Below, piece after piece: positions 6,993-15,444 of a stretch of DNA of 15,459 bases (position 1 is the first letter of the stretch; each line of letters opens with the position of its first letter). The translations under genes were made by a program, and so were the position numbers. The notes under the pieces are model-generated. The model was not told where the DNA came from, ran no database searches, and saw only the letters and a program-made list of their open reading frames with translations. This DNA comes from CAYLYP01 sp964387795. Lineage in GTDB: Bacteria; Bacteroidota; Bacteroidia; Bacteroidales; UBA7960. The DNA lies in contig CAYLYP010000075.1 of assembly GCA_964387795.1 (NCBI GenBank), positions 1 to 15,459 on the forward strand, in the 5' to 3' direction.

Positions 6993-7027
6993 AAAAAAAA
7001 GGGAGTAATTATTACTCCCTTTTTTTT
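6993..7027. terminator. Bidirectional intrinsic terminator between the LytTR regulator and rnr
   Basis: Eight A (6993-7000), GGGAGTAAT (7001-7009), one T, ATTACTCCC (7011-7019) and eight T (7020-7027) form a perfect palindrome. Folded, it gives a GC-capped stem with a small AT loop and a U-tract in either direction. It serves the two convergent genes; the rnr stop codon (7026-7028) overlaps the T-run. Confidence 0.92.
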
Positions 7028-8990
7028 ATACAAATTCAAAGTCAATTTCTTTACGGGAAAGATCAGTCTTTTTTACCCTTATTTGAACAGCATCACCAAG
7101 TTTATAGATTTTTTTTCGTCTTTGACCAATTACCTGAAAATTATCCTCATCAAGGAAATAGTAATCATCTTCAAGGTCTCTAAGACGTATCATACCTTCA
7201 GATTTATTTTCCTTTATTTCAACAAAAATGCCCCATTTGCTAACGCCTGAAATTAAACCATCGAAGACCTGGCCAATTTTATCTGATAGAAATTCAACCT
7301 GTTTATATTTAATGGAATCCCTTTCAGCTTCCTGAGCTTTTTTCTCCATTTCAGATGCATGGATACATAGTTCTTCATAGTATTCCTGATTCGCTGATTT
7401 TTTACCATTCAAATAATCAAAAAGCAAACGGTGAACCATCAAATCAGGATAACGTCTGATAGGAGAAGTGAAATGGGTATAATAATCAAAAGCAAGTCCA
7501 TAATGGCCGATATTTTGTGTAGTATATTCAGCTTTTGCCATTGAACGGATTGCTAATGTTTCGATAAGGTTTTCTTCCCCTTTTCCACGTGAATCATCAA
7601 TAAGTTTATTAAAAGAAGAAGAAATATTTTTTCTTGTATCAATTTTCATTTTGTAACCAAGTTTGGATACAAAATTTGAAAGAGTATCTAATTTCTCAAG
7701 ATTTGGTACATCATGTATTCGATATACAAATGTTTTAGGCGTAGTACCTGCTTTAACTTTACCAATTTTTTCAGCTACTTTTCTATTTGCTAAAAGCATA
7801 AACTCTTCAATGAGTTTATGTGCATCCTGTTGTATTTTAAAATATACACTTAAAGGTTTACCTTTATCATCAAGGTTAAACTTAACTTCNNNNNNNNNNN
7901 NNNNNNNNNNNNNNNNNNNNNNNNNNNNNNNNNNNNNNNNNNNNNNNNNNNNNNNNNNNNNNNNNNNNNNNNNNNNNNNNNNNNNNNNNAGCATTGGAAT
8001 TACCCTGTCAACAAGATAAATTGAAGTACCTCTGTTTTGAGCTTCTTCATCAATGATTGAATTTTCTTTTACATAATGGGATACATCAGCAATATGAACA
8101 CCAATTTCATAGTTTCCATTTTTAAGATATTCGATTGATAAGGCGTCATCAAAATCTTTAGCATCTTTAGGATCAATAGTAAAAGTAGTAATATTACGAA
8201 AGTCTCTTCTGGATGCAAATTCTTCTTTTGAAATTATATCTGGAATTTTTTCTGCTTCAATGTCAACATGTTTAGGAAATTCAAGTGGTAATTCGTATTC
8301 AGCAAGGATAGAATTCATTTCTACTTCATGGATACCTGGTTTACCAAGGACTTTAGTGATTTTTCCAAAAGGGTTTTTAGCCTGCTTAGGCCAGTCGGTA
8401 ATTTCTGCAATTGCTTTTTCACCTTGTTTTCCATTGTTTACATTTTCAATAGGGATAAAGATATCTACGGGCATTGATTTAGAATCAGGGATAAGAAAAG
8501 CATAATGTTTAGAAATTTGAAGAGTTCCAACAAATGATGTTTTATCTCTTTTAACAATTTCAATAATTTCTCCTTCTGTTTTTTTATTTTTTCTTTTGGG
8601 AAAGAGAATAACTTTAACAATATCACCATTTAAGGCATTATTTGTATTGTTAGGGTTAATGAGAATATCTTCAGATGATTCCTGAGAAATGACATAGGCT
8701 TTACCGGTCTGTTTCATATCAACCCGTCCTGTAATGTAAGGTCCGGTTTTTATGATTGATTGAGTTTTGGTAGGATTTAGTTGAAATTTACCCTGGTAAA
8801 CTTCAAAAAGCATTTTATCTTTTACAAGTAGATGTAGTGTGGAGATGATATGTTTTTTATCCTGAGTATCATCAAGACAAAGTGCTTTCGCAATTTGTTT
8901 ATAGTTATACTGATGATTGGGATTATTAAGAAATATATCCAGTACTTTTTCTTTAATTTCGCTTTGGAAATCTTTTTTAGTCTTCTTCAT
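7026..8990 (-). CDS. rnr: Ribonuclease R (interrupted by an assembly gap)
   Basis: This is the 3'-to-5' exoribonuclease of the RNase II/R family, which degrades structured RNA in the cytoplasm. Domains in order are a winged-helix region (about 10-72), two cold-shock RNA-binding domains (about 85-130 and 153-216), the RNB catalytic domain from about 262, and a C-terminal S1 domain beginning at FDGLISGVSKWGIF. The catalytic acidic set is visible as DPKDAKDFDD (Asp273, 279, 281, 282). The RNB domain is broken by 100 N at 7890-7989. Before the gap the frame reads ...VDRVIPM plus a partial Leu codon, and it resumes at EVKFNLDDKGKP. By comparison with Bacteroides RNase R from memory about 94 residues belong there, so the true protein is probably near 714 residues rather than 654. 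There is no Lys-rich tail like that of E. coli. The ATG at 8988-8990 gives the normal N-terminus. Confidence 0.95.
   Translation of the reverse strand: MKKTKKDFQSEIKEKVLDIFLNNPNHQYNYKQIAKALCLDDTQDKKHIISTLHLLVKDKMLFEVYQGKFQLNPTKTQSIIKTGPYITGRVDMKQTGKAYVISQESSEDILINPNNTNNALNGDIVKVILFPKRKNKKTEGEIIEIVKRDKTSFVGTLQISKHYAFLIPDSKSMPVDIFIPIENVNNGKQGEKAIAEITDWPKQAKNPFGKITKVLGKPGIHEVEMNSILAEYELPLEFPKHVDIEAEKIPDIISKEEFASRRDFRNITTFTIDPKDAKDFDDALSIEYLKNGNYEIGVHIADVSHYVKENSIIDEEAQNRGTSIYLVDRVIPMXXXXXXXXXXXXXXXXXXXXXXXXXXXXXXXXXXEVKFNLDDKGKPLSVYFKIQQDAHKLIEEFMLLANRKVAEKIGKVKAGTTPKTFVYRIHDVPNLEKLDTLSNFVSKLGYKMKIDTRKNISSSFNKLIDDSRGKGEENLIETLAIRSMAKAEYTTQNIGHYGLAFDYYTHFTSPIRRYPDLMVHRLLFDYLNGKKSANQEYYEELCIHASEMEKKAQEAERDSIKYKQVEFLSDKIGQVFDGLISGVSKWGIFVEIKENKSEGMIRLRDLEDDYYFLDEDNFQVIGQRRKKIYKLGDAVQIRVKKTDLSRKEIDFEFV
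7890..7989. other. Assembly gap of 100 N inside rnr
   Basis: Exactly 100 N is the usual placeholder for a scaffold gap of unknown size. It happens to keep the rnr frame, but family alignment from memory suggests roughly 280 bases are missing. All coordinates to the right may therefore be shifted by about 180 bases relative to the real chromosome. Confidence 0.98.
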
Positions 8991-9065
8991 TTTGAAAATA
9001 TTTAGTTACAATTGATTTTGAAATCATGTACGTTGATTCTTAATAAATGAATTAATAATATGCAG

Positions 9066-9095
9066 CTATAAATCGCTTAATATACAGCGATATAG
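9066..9095. promoter_or_regulatory. Dyad in the rnr / DUF4175 divergent gap, possible operator
   Basis: ATCGCT (9072-9077) and AGCGAT (9086-9091) form a perfect inverted repeat with an 8-base spacer. Outer CTAT (9066-9069) and ATAG (9092-9095) extend it with a two-base bulge. It lies between the divergent starts of rnr (8990) and the DUF4175-like gene (9201), 82 and 106 bases away. There is no T-run, so a protein-binding site is more likely than a terminator. No complete TTTG/TAnnTTTG promoter was found for either gene in this 210-base gap. Confidence 0.3.
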
Positions 9096-9200
9096 GTCAT
9101 AGTTATTAAAAACAGGAAATTAAGAACTTGTTCAAAATCTTTTTCGTAAATTTAAAAATGATTTATGAAGTATTGATTAAAATGAGATTATTTTTGTAAT

Positions 9201-12200
9201 ATGGAAAAATCATATGATATTTTTATAAAGAAACTGGATAGGTTTGTATCGGGTTATTATCTGAATAAGGTTTTATTCGGCTTATTCTATTTTATTATTT
9301 TCTCAGTTGCAGTATTTCTATTTGTTAGTATTTTAGAATATTTTGGATGGTATTCAGCAAATACAAGGAAGATTTTATTTATTTCATTAATTCTTTTAAA
9401 CCTTATTTTATTAATAATTTCCATTGGTAAGCCGATTCTTCAACTTATCAAAATTTCGAAAGGGATAAAACGTGAAGAAGCAGGTAAAGTTTTAGGTTCT
9501 TTTTTTCCTGAGATAAATGATAAGATTGTAAATATACTTGACTTAAATGAGATTATTCAAAAGCATGAAAAGTACCTTGATTTGGTTTTAGCAGGTATAG
9601 ATCAGAAAAGCAGGTTTGTACTACCGTTTTCATTTGAAATGGCTTTAAATAAAGAAAGGACCAGAAAACTTTTTTTATATAGCTTGTTGGTTTGTTGTTT
9701 ATTAATAGTTGGGGTTATTTTTATACCAGATTTATTTATTAAACCTGTTAAAAGGATTGTTCAATATGACAAAGTATTTGTAAGACCTTCGCCATTTGTT
9801 TTTACACTTATGAATACTAATCTTAGCGGTTTTCAAAATGATGATTTCGTTTTAGATGTAAAGGTTTCTGGCGAATTATTACCAGATGAAGTTTTGTTTA
9901 TTTCTAAGAATCAGGAATTTTTGATGGAAAAGAAAAATGCTAATAATTTTAGTATTCAGTTAAAAAACCTACAGGAAGATTTAGACTTTTATTTTAAATC
10001 GGGAATTTATAATTCAGAGGAATACCATTTGAAGGTATTTCCAAAACCTGGTGTTAAATCATTTGAAGTTAAAGTATTACCTCCTTCATATACAGGACTT
10101 GATGTTCAGCAATTAAATAATATAAGTGATTTTGTTGTTGCAGAAGGTAGTAAGCTTGAATGGAATTTTTATACAAGATTTGGGGATATCTATCATTTTT
10201 ATAATGATACTTTAAGGATTGAACTAAAATCTGCGAATGGATCGGAAGTGAAAATTAGCACAAATCATAAAGAAACATCTGCATATTCATTTTGTGTAAG
10301 ATCTAAGGACCATAACAAAACTGATAGCTTAGGTTTTTATGTTCAGGTTGTAAAAGATAGTTATCCAAAAATTACTGTTGAAGAATCAAAAGATTCTATT
10401 TTGATTTCTTCTGTATTTTTTAAAGTAGGTATTGCAGATGATTATGGATTTAATAAGCTATTGTTTCATCACAGGATTATTAAATCAAAAAATGGTAATG
10501 ATCCTTTTGTCAGTAAGAAAATTGAGTTAAAAAATATGATTAAGGAAGAAATACTTTTTCATGAAGAAGATTTTAGCCAGTTTAATGCATCTCCGGGTGA
10601 TGTGATAGAGTATTATTTTGAGATTTTTGATAATGATGGTGTTAATGGATCGAAAAGCACAAAGAGCAATATTTTTTCTGTGCAGTTGTTAGATCTTGAA
10701 CAGATTGAAAATATTCGTTCAGAAAATTCAGAGGGACTTAAAGAAAATATGCTAAATGCGTATGATGAATTAAAAAAGATTCAGAATGAAAGTGAAAAGT
10801 TAAGGGAGAAGATATTATCAAGTCCGGAAGTAAATTGGGAAGACAGAAAGGCACTTGAAGATTTATTGAAAAAGAAAAATGAATTAGAAAAAACAATTGA
10901 ACAGATACAGGAGCAAAAGGATTTTTTTAATGAATTGGATACACAGCTTAATGAAGAAGATCTTGAGTTATTAAAGAAGCAGGAAGAGATTGATAAGCTT
11001 TTCAATGAATTGTTTTCTGAAGAAATGAAAAAACTTTTTGAAGATATTCAGAATAAGCTGATGGAATTGAATAAGGAAAAAATAAATGAAATGCTTCAGC
11101 AAATGGATTATGAATCTGAAGAGATGAGCAAACAGCTTGACAGGACGCTGGAATTGTTTAAAAAGTTTGAGGTTGAAAAGATGTTGGAAGAATCTATAGA
11201 GAAGTTAATGGATCTTGAAAAACAGCAATTAGAATTAAGTATAGAATCACAACAAAATGATTCGGAGACAGAAAAGAAGCAGGATTTATTGAATAAGGAA
11301 TTTGATGAACTAAGTAATAAGATTGATGAAGTAAAAAACAAGGCCCAGGAGCTCGAAAAGAGTCCGGAAGCACCAATGACAGATGAACTGCAAAAAGACA
11401 TTCAGGAGGGCATGAAAAATGCTTCAGAACAGTTAAATAAAGGCAGGAAGATGGATGCCAGTAAGCAACAAAAAAGGGCATCAGAAAAGATGGGTGAATT
11501 AGCAGATCAATTAATGGATTTTCAGAAGCAATTAGGTGAAGAAAATCTTGGAGAAGATATTGCAGCATTAAGGGAGATTATGGAAAATCTTTTAAGGACA
11601 AGTTTTTCGCAAGAGAAGTTACTTGAAAATGTAAAAGCAACGAATGTAAATGATCCGAAGTATCCTCAATTAATCATTGAACAGAAAAGAATTGCAAACG
11701 ATCTTAAAGTTATAGAAGACAGTTTGTTTGCATTAAGTAAAAGACAAAGTTCAATAGAATCATTCATTAACAGGGAGATTGGAGACATAAACCTTAATTT
11801 AGAGAAAGGGATAGAAGAGCTTGTTGGGAGAAGGAAAAACTCTGCTTCTTCAAGGCAGCAATTTGTAATGATGCATGTAAATAATCTTGCATTGATGTTA
11901 AATGAGAGCCTTAAGGAGATGCAGAATCAAATGTCGCAGCAACAAGGGGAAGGGAAACCAAGTGAGGGAAATCAATCAGGGGAACCCAGTTTTAAGTCTA
12001 TCAATCAAATGCAAAAAAACATGAATGATATGCTTGAAAAGATGCAGGAAGGATATATTCCAGAAAAGGGTCCAATGGGAGAAAAGCCAAGTAGTATGAG
12101 TGAATCATTGGCAAAGATGGCAGCTGAGCAGGAAGCTATTCGTAACCAATTGCGTAGGTTAAGTGATAAGTTAAGCAGTGAGGGTATTGGTGACAGGAAG

Positions 12201-12521
12201 TCATTAGAGCAGTTACAAAGGGATATGGAGCGTACTGAGCGGGATATTGTTAATAAAAATATTACAAAACAAACAATTCTCCGTCAGCAAAGTATAATGA
12301 CAAGGCTATTGGAGCACGAGAAAGCTGAGATGAAACGTGAGATGGAAGAAAAACGTGAAAGTAAAGAAGCAAAAAATTATAAAACACGTAACCCTGAAGA
12401 TTTATTTAAGTATAAAAGGGAAAGAAACAAAGAGTCGGAATTATTGAAAACTGTTCCGGTAGGACTTAAACCTTTTTATAAGAACCTGGTTAATGGGTAT
12501 TTCAACAAATTTGAAGAATAG
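9201..12521 (+). CDS. Large membrane-anchored coiled-coil protein, DUF4175-like
   Basis: The 1106-residue product has three hydrophobic segments near its start (about 25-47, 57-78 and 155-179). A beta-rich stretch with Ig-like character follows to about residue 498. A very long Glu/Lys/Gln-rich helical region then runs to about 1065 with strong heptad character. A Met/Gln/Ser-rich loop interrupts it around 910-990 (MSQQQGEGKPSEGNQSGEP). The arrangement and the downstream ATPase-ybeY-mnmG neighbours match the Bacteroidota DUF4175 family as I know it; its function has not been established to my knowledge. Most of the chain after the third hydrophobic segment is probably on one side of the inner membrane, likely the periplasmic side, but topology is not decided by sequence. 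Repeated Met-Gln-Lys helices explain the several antisense open frames in this stretch. The next gene begins 5 bases after the stop. Confidence 0.75.
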   Translation: MEKSYDIFIKKLDRFVSGYYLNKVLFGLFYFIIFSVAVFLFVSILEYFGWYSANTRKILFISLILLNLILLIISIGKPILQLIKISKGIKREEAGKVLGSFFPEINDKIVNILDLNEIIQKHEKYLDLVLAGIDQKSRFVLPFSFEMALNKERTRKLFLYSLLVCCLLIVGVIFIPDLFIKPVKRIVQYDKVFVRPSPFVFTLMNTNLSGFQNDDFVLDVKVSGELLPDEVLFISKNQEFLMEKKNANNFSIQLKNLQEDLDFYFKSGIYNSEEYHLKVFPKPGVKSFEVKVLPPSYTGLDVQQLNNISDFVVAEGSKLEWNFYTRFGDIYHFYNDTLRIELKSANGSEVKISTNHKETSAYSFCVRSKDHNKTDSLGFYVQVVKDSYPKITVEESKDSILISSVFFKVGIADDYGFNKLLFHHRIIKSKNGNDPFVSKKIELKNMIKEEILFHEEDFSQFNASPGDVIEYYFEIFDNDGVNGSKSTKSNIFSVQLLDLEQIENIRSENSEGLKENMLNAYDELKKIQNESEKLREKILSSPEVNWEDRKALEDLLKKKNELEKTIEQIQEQKDFFNELDTQLNEEDLELLKKQEEIDKLFNELFSEEMKKLFEDIQNKLMELNKEKINEMLQQMDYESEEMSKQLDRTLELFKKFEVEKMLEESIEKLMDLEKQQLELSIESQQNDSETEKKQDLLNKEFDELSNKIDEVKNKAQELEKSPEAPMTDELQKDIQEGMKNASEQLNKGRKMDASKQQKRASEKMGELADQLMDFQKQLGEENLGEDIAALREIMENLLRTSFSQEKLLENVKATNVNDPKYPQLIIEQKRIANDLKVIEDSLFALSKRQSSIESFINREIGDINLNLEKGIEELVGRRKNSASSRQQFVMMHVNNLALMLNESLKEMQNQMSQQQGEGKPSEGNQSGEPSFKSINQMQKNMNDMLEKMQEGYIPEKGPMGEKPSSMSESLAKMAAEQEAIRNQLRRLSDKLSSEGIGDRKSLEQLQRDMERTERDIVNKNITKQTILRQQSIMTRLLEHEKAEMKREMEEKRESKEAKNYKTRNPEDLFKYKRERNKESELLKTVPVGLKPFYKNLVNGYFNKFEE

Positions 12522-12526
12522 AAGAC

Positions 12527-13024
12527 ATGGTTGAAAAATCAAAATCTATCATGCTTTTTTCAAAAAAAGTAATGATACATGAGGTTGAAGGCTTTGTAGA
12601 GGATATCTGCGATGAATTCAATATTTTTAATTCCTATTTTGGGAATATATTATTATGCGTAACTGAGGCATTTCAAAATGCGCTTGTCCATGGAAACAAA
12701 GAGGATGAAAAAAAACGCATTAAGATTACTTTTGAAAGTCTTCCGTTAGGACTTTACTTTCGGATTGAAGATGAAGGAGATGGATTTAACTATGAGCCAT
12801 ACCTTCAGAAAGAGTATTTTCCTGAAGAAGGGGATAACAGGAACGGTTTATTTTTGATTAAAAGTCTAAGTGATGAATTACACTTTTACAATGATGGAAG
12901 GTGCATTGAAATTGTTTTCTATATTTCAAGTATAAATCTTGATAAGCTCATTGACAGAGTTAAAAACCTGGATGATTACTTTAAAAAGTCTTCTGTAGAA
13001 AATATTACAAAGAAAGAACAATGA
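12527..13024 (+). CDS. Anti-sigma-factor-type ATP-binding protein (RsbW/SpoIIAB-like HATPase)
   Basis: The 165-residue soluble protein is a lone GHKL ATPase domain. The N-box is TEAFQNALVHGN (46-57, with Glu47, Asn51 and His55). The G1 box is DEGDGF (82-87) and the G2 region is NGLFLIKSL (106-114). There is no dimerisation/His-phosphotransfer domain, so it resembles the serine kinases RsbW and SpoIIAB, which bind sigma factors or phosphorylate STAS-domain antagonists. Neither partner type is visible in the window. It starts 5 bases after the DUF4175-like gene, and its TGA overlaps the ybeY ATG (ATGA at 13021-13024), so translational coupling is likely. A role linked to the envelope protein upstream or to RNA processing downstream is possible but unproven. 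Confidence 0.82.
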   Translation: MVEKSKSIMLFSKKVMIHEVEGFVEDICDEFNIFNSYFGNILLCVTEAFQNALVHGNKEDEKKRIKITFESLPLGLYFRIEDEGDGFNYEPYLQKEYFPEEGDNRNGLFLIKSLSDELHFYNDGRCIEIVFYISSINLDKLIDRVKNLDDYFKKSSVENITKKEQ

Positions 13025-13440
13025 TAAGTATTTTTACAGAAGGAATAAAAAAGAAAGAACTTAAAGGAAAGAGGATAATTTATAAAAACATCAAGGATCT
13101 TATTGCCCGGGAGGGCAATAAGATACCTGGTGATATTAATATTATTTTATGTAATGATGCTTACTTGTTAGAAATCAATAAAAAATATCTTAATCATGAT
13201 ACATTGACAGACATAATAACTTTTGATTATTGTGAAGAAAAAATTGTATCAGGAGATATTTATATAAGCATTGATAGAGTAGAAGAGAATGCAAAATTAT
13301 TTAATCAGGATAATGAAAGGGAGTTAACAAGAGTTATATTTCATGGTGTTTTGCATTTATTGGGTTATAAAGATAAAAGTGATACAGAGCAAAAAGAAAT
13401 GCGTGGGAAAGAAGATTTTTATTTAAATTTGTTCTTATAA
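13021..13440 (+). CDS. ybeY: Endoribonuclease YbeY, rRNA maturation factor
   Basis: The 139-residue product is YbeY, a metal-dependent endoribonuclease needed for 16S rRNA 3'-end processing and 70S quality control. The metal motif is HGVLHLLGYKD: His108 and His112 are present, but the third ligand, normally His in GYDH, is Asp118. The upstream element normally written YRGxDxPTDVLSF reads YLNHDTLTDIITF (56-68), so the usual Arg is Leu. ISGDIYIS-type strand residues at 77-83 and the terminal MRGKEDFYL also fit the family. I believe these changes are common in Bacteroidota, so they do not imply loss of function. Translation is coupled to the preceding ATPase gene by a 4-base overlap; mnmG follows after 82 bases. 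Confidence 0.88.
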   Translation: MISIFTEGIKKKELKGKRIIYKNIKDLIAREGNKIPGDINIILCNDAYLLEINKKYLNHDTLTDIITFDYCEEKIVSGDIYISIDRVEENAKLFNQDNERELTRVIFHGVLHLLGYKDKSDTEQKEMRGKEDFYLNLFL

Positions 13441-13522
13441 AACTTTATTTGTTTAATGTTTTATTTTTTTGGGTTTCTGAAAAATGGAGTCCTGATATTA
13501 GTGTATCATATAATCAGCAAGA

Positions 13523-15400
13523 ATGTTTGATAGTTACGATGTAATTGTTGTTGGTGGAGGGCATGCCGGGTGTGAAGCAGCTGCTTCAGCAGCCAAATTG
13601 GGATCAAAAGTATTACTTATTACATTGAATTTGAGCACTATAGCTCAGATGTCATGTAATCCTTCGATAGGCGGAATTGCAAAAGGACAGATAGTAAGAG
13701 AGATAGATGCACTTGGTGGTTATACTGGTATTATTACAGATATTACAATGGTTCAGTTCAGGATGCTCAACAGGAGTAAGGGTCCTGCAATGTGGAGTCC
13801 AAGGGCACAAAGCGACAGGAACTATTTCTCATCCGAATGGATAAATACATTGATATCTATACCTAACGTTCATTTATGGCAAGATAATGTTCAACAATTG
13901 ATTATTAAAGACAACACTGTAAAAGGCGTTAGGACTGTATTAGGAATTGAAATTTTTTCTAAAGCTGTAATATTAACTTCAGGAACTTTTTTGGGGGGAA
14001 TTATTCATATAGGGGAAAAACAAATTATTGGAGGAAGGCTTGGGGAGTCGAATAGCGTTGGAATTTCAGAACAACTAAAGGGATTTGGAATTGAAGTTGA
14101 GAGGATGAAAACGGGTACTCCTGTGAGGGTTGATGGTCGTTCAATTAATTTTAGTGCCATGATTGAACAGCCGGGAGATGAGTTTCCTGGAAAATTTAGT
14201 TATACAAAAACTCCTGAATTAAAGAAACAAAAGAGTTGCTATTTAACATATACAAGCAACGAGGTTCATGACATATTAAGGGAAGGGTTTAGTAAATCTC
14301 CATTGTTTCAGGGAAGGATAAAAGGAAGAGGACCTAGGTATTGTCCCAGTATTGAAGATAAAATAGAGCGGTTTTCAGATAAGGACAGGCATCAGTTATT
14401 TATTGAGCCTGAGGGATGGAATTCAAATGAGTTTTATGTAAACGGCTTTTCATCTTCATTACCAGAAGATATTCAATACAAGGCTTTAAAAAGGATAAGT
14501 GGTTTTGAAAATGCAAGGATAATTAAACCAGGTTATGCAATAGAGTATGATTATTTTCCGCCAGTTCAGCTTGATTTTACATTAGAGTCAAGAATAATTA
14601 GAAATTTATTTTTTGCAGGACAGGTTAACGGAACAACAGGTTATGAGGAAGCAGCCTGCCAGGGTTTAATGGCAGGAATCAATGCCCATTTAAAAATCAA
14701 TGAACAGCCTCCTTTTATATTAAAGCGGTCTGAAGCTTATATTGGTGTTCTTATAGATGATTTAATTACAAAAGGAACGAATGAGCCTTATAGGATGTTT
14801 ACTTCGAGGGCAGAGTATCGTTTATTGTTACGGCAGGATAATGCAGATTCGAGGTTAACGCGGAAGGGTTTTGAATTAGGTTTGGCGTCAAAGGAAAGAA
14901 TTGAAGCATTGGATGAAAAGGAAAAGTTAATACGCGATATAAGATCATTCATTAATAGCTTTTCACTTCAGGCAGATGAAATAAATTCGTATTTGATAGA
15001 AAAGGGGACAAGTGCGATTAATAAGAAAACATGTTTATATCAGCTTTTATTAAGGCCACAGGTTAGTTTGGTAGAATTAATTGGATGTAATTCAAAGGTA
15101 TCTGGTTTTTTTGATGAGTTAAAGCAGAAGGATAATTTAAAAGATGCAATTGAATCTGCTGAGATATTAATTAAGTATGATGGTTATTTTGAAAAGGAGC
15201 AGGAAATGGTAGACAAGATACAGAGATTTGAAGACATTGAATTAAAAGAAGATTTTGATTATAGTTCATTATTGGCCATTTCTTTTGAAGGGAGGGAAAA
15301 GCTAAACAGGGTTAAGCCAAGGACAATAGGGCAGGCTTCAAGGATTAGTGGAATTTCACCAGCAGATATTAGTGTATTGTTGGTTTTTCTAGGTAGGTAA
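13523..15400 (+). CDS. mnmG: tRNA uridine-5-carboxymethylaminomethyl modification enzyme MnmG (GidA)
   Basis: The 625-residue flavoprotein is full length. The FAD-binding Rossmann motif is VVGGGHAGCEA (9-19). Cys45 in SCNPSIGG and Cys274 in GRGPRYCPSIEDKIERF correspond to the conserved redox cysteines of E. coli (47 and 277). The second FAD element FAGQVNGTTGYEEAACQGL lies at 364-382. The C-terminal MnmE-interacting helical domain ends with TIGQASRISGISPADI, as expected. With MnmE and a folate cofactor it adds the carboxymethylaminomethyl or aminomethyl group to wobble uridine 34 of certain tRNAs. An ATG directly before FDSYDVIVV is the obvious start. The gene follows ybeY by 82 bases without a clear terminator, so it may be co-transcribed. 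A parS site begins 6 bases after its stop. Confidence 0.97.
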   Translation: MFDSYDVIVVGGGHAGCEAAASAAKLGSKVLLITLNLSTIAQMSCNPSIGGIAKGQIVREIDALGGYTGIITDITMVQFRMLNRSKGPAMWSPRAQSDRNYFSSEWINTLISIPNVHLWQDNVQQLIIKDNTVKGVRTVLGIEIFSKAVILTSGTFLGGIIHIGEKQIIGGRLGESNSVGISEQLKGFGIEVERMKTGTPVRVDGRSINFSAMIEQPGDEFPGKFSYTKTPELKKQKSCYLTYTSNEVHDILREGFSKSPLFQGRIKGRGPRYCPSIEDKIERFSDKDRHQLFIEPEGWNSNEFYVNGFSSSLPEDIQYKALKRISGFENARIIKPGYAIEYDYFPPVQLDFTLESRIIRNLFFAGQVNGTTGYEEAACQGLMAGINAHLKINEQPPFILKRSEAYIGVLIDDLITKGTNEPYRMFTSRAEYRLLLRQDNADSRLTRKGFELGLASKERIEALDEKEKLIRDIRSFINSFSLQADEINSYLIEKGTSAINKKTCLYQLLLRPQVSLVELIGCNSKVSGFFDELKQKDNLKDAIESAEILIKYDGYFEKEQEMVDKIQRFEDIELKEDFDYSSLLAISFEGREKLNRVKPRTIGQASRISGISPADISVLLVFLGR

Positions 15401-15405
15401 TTTTT

Positions 15406-15421
15406 TGTTTCACGTGAAACA
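15406..15421. other. parS: parS centromere site (ParB binding)
   Basis: TGTTTCACGTGAAACA is a perfect 16-base palindrome and matches the widely conserved chromosomal parS consensus (TGTTNCACGTGAAACA). ParB binds such sites and spreads from them to organise and segregate the origin region. It is intergenic, 6 bases after the mnmG stop. parS sites usually cluster in the origin-proximal part of chromosomes. No parA or parB gene is in the window. Confidence 0.92.
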
Positions 15422-15444
15422 ATTATTCGCTCTTTGATTTAATT

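Noticed and set aside
9189..9196. TATTTTTG as a promoter for the DUF4175-like gene
   Set aside because: There is no -33 partner and it ends 4 bases before the ATG, leaving no leader.
10781..11568. Several Ser/Phe/Cys-rich antisense open frames
   Set aside because: They are shadows of Glu/Lys/Gln-rich codons in the coiled coil on the opposite strand.
6222..13024. LytTR regulator and the 12527 ATPase as a two-component pair
   Set aside because: The ATPase lacks a His phosphotransfer domain and is 5.5 kb away in another transcription unit.
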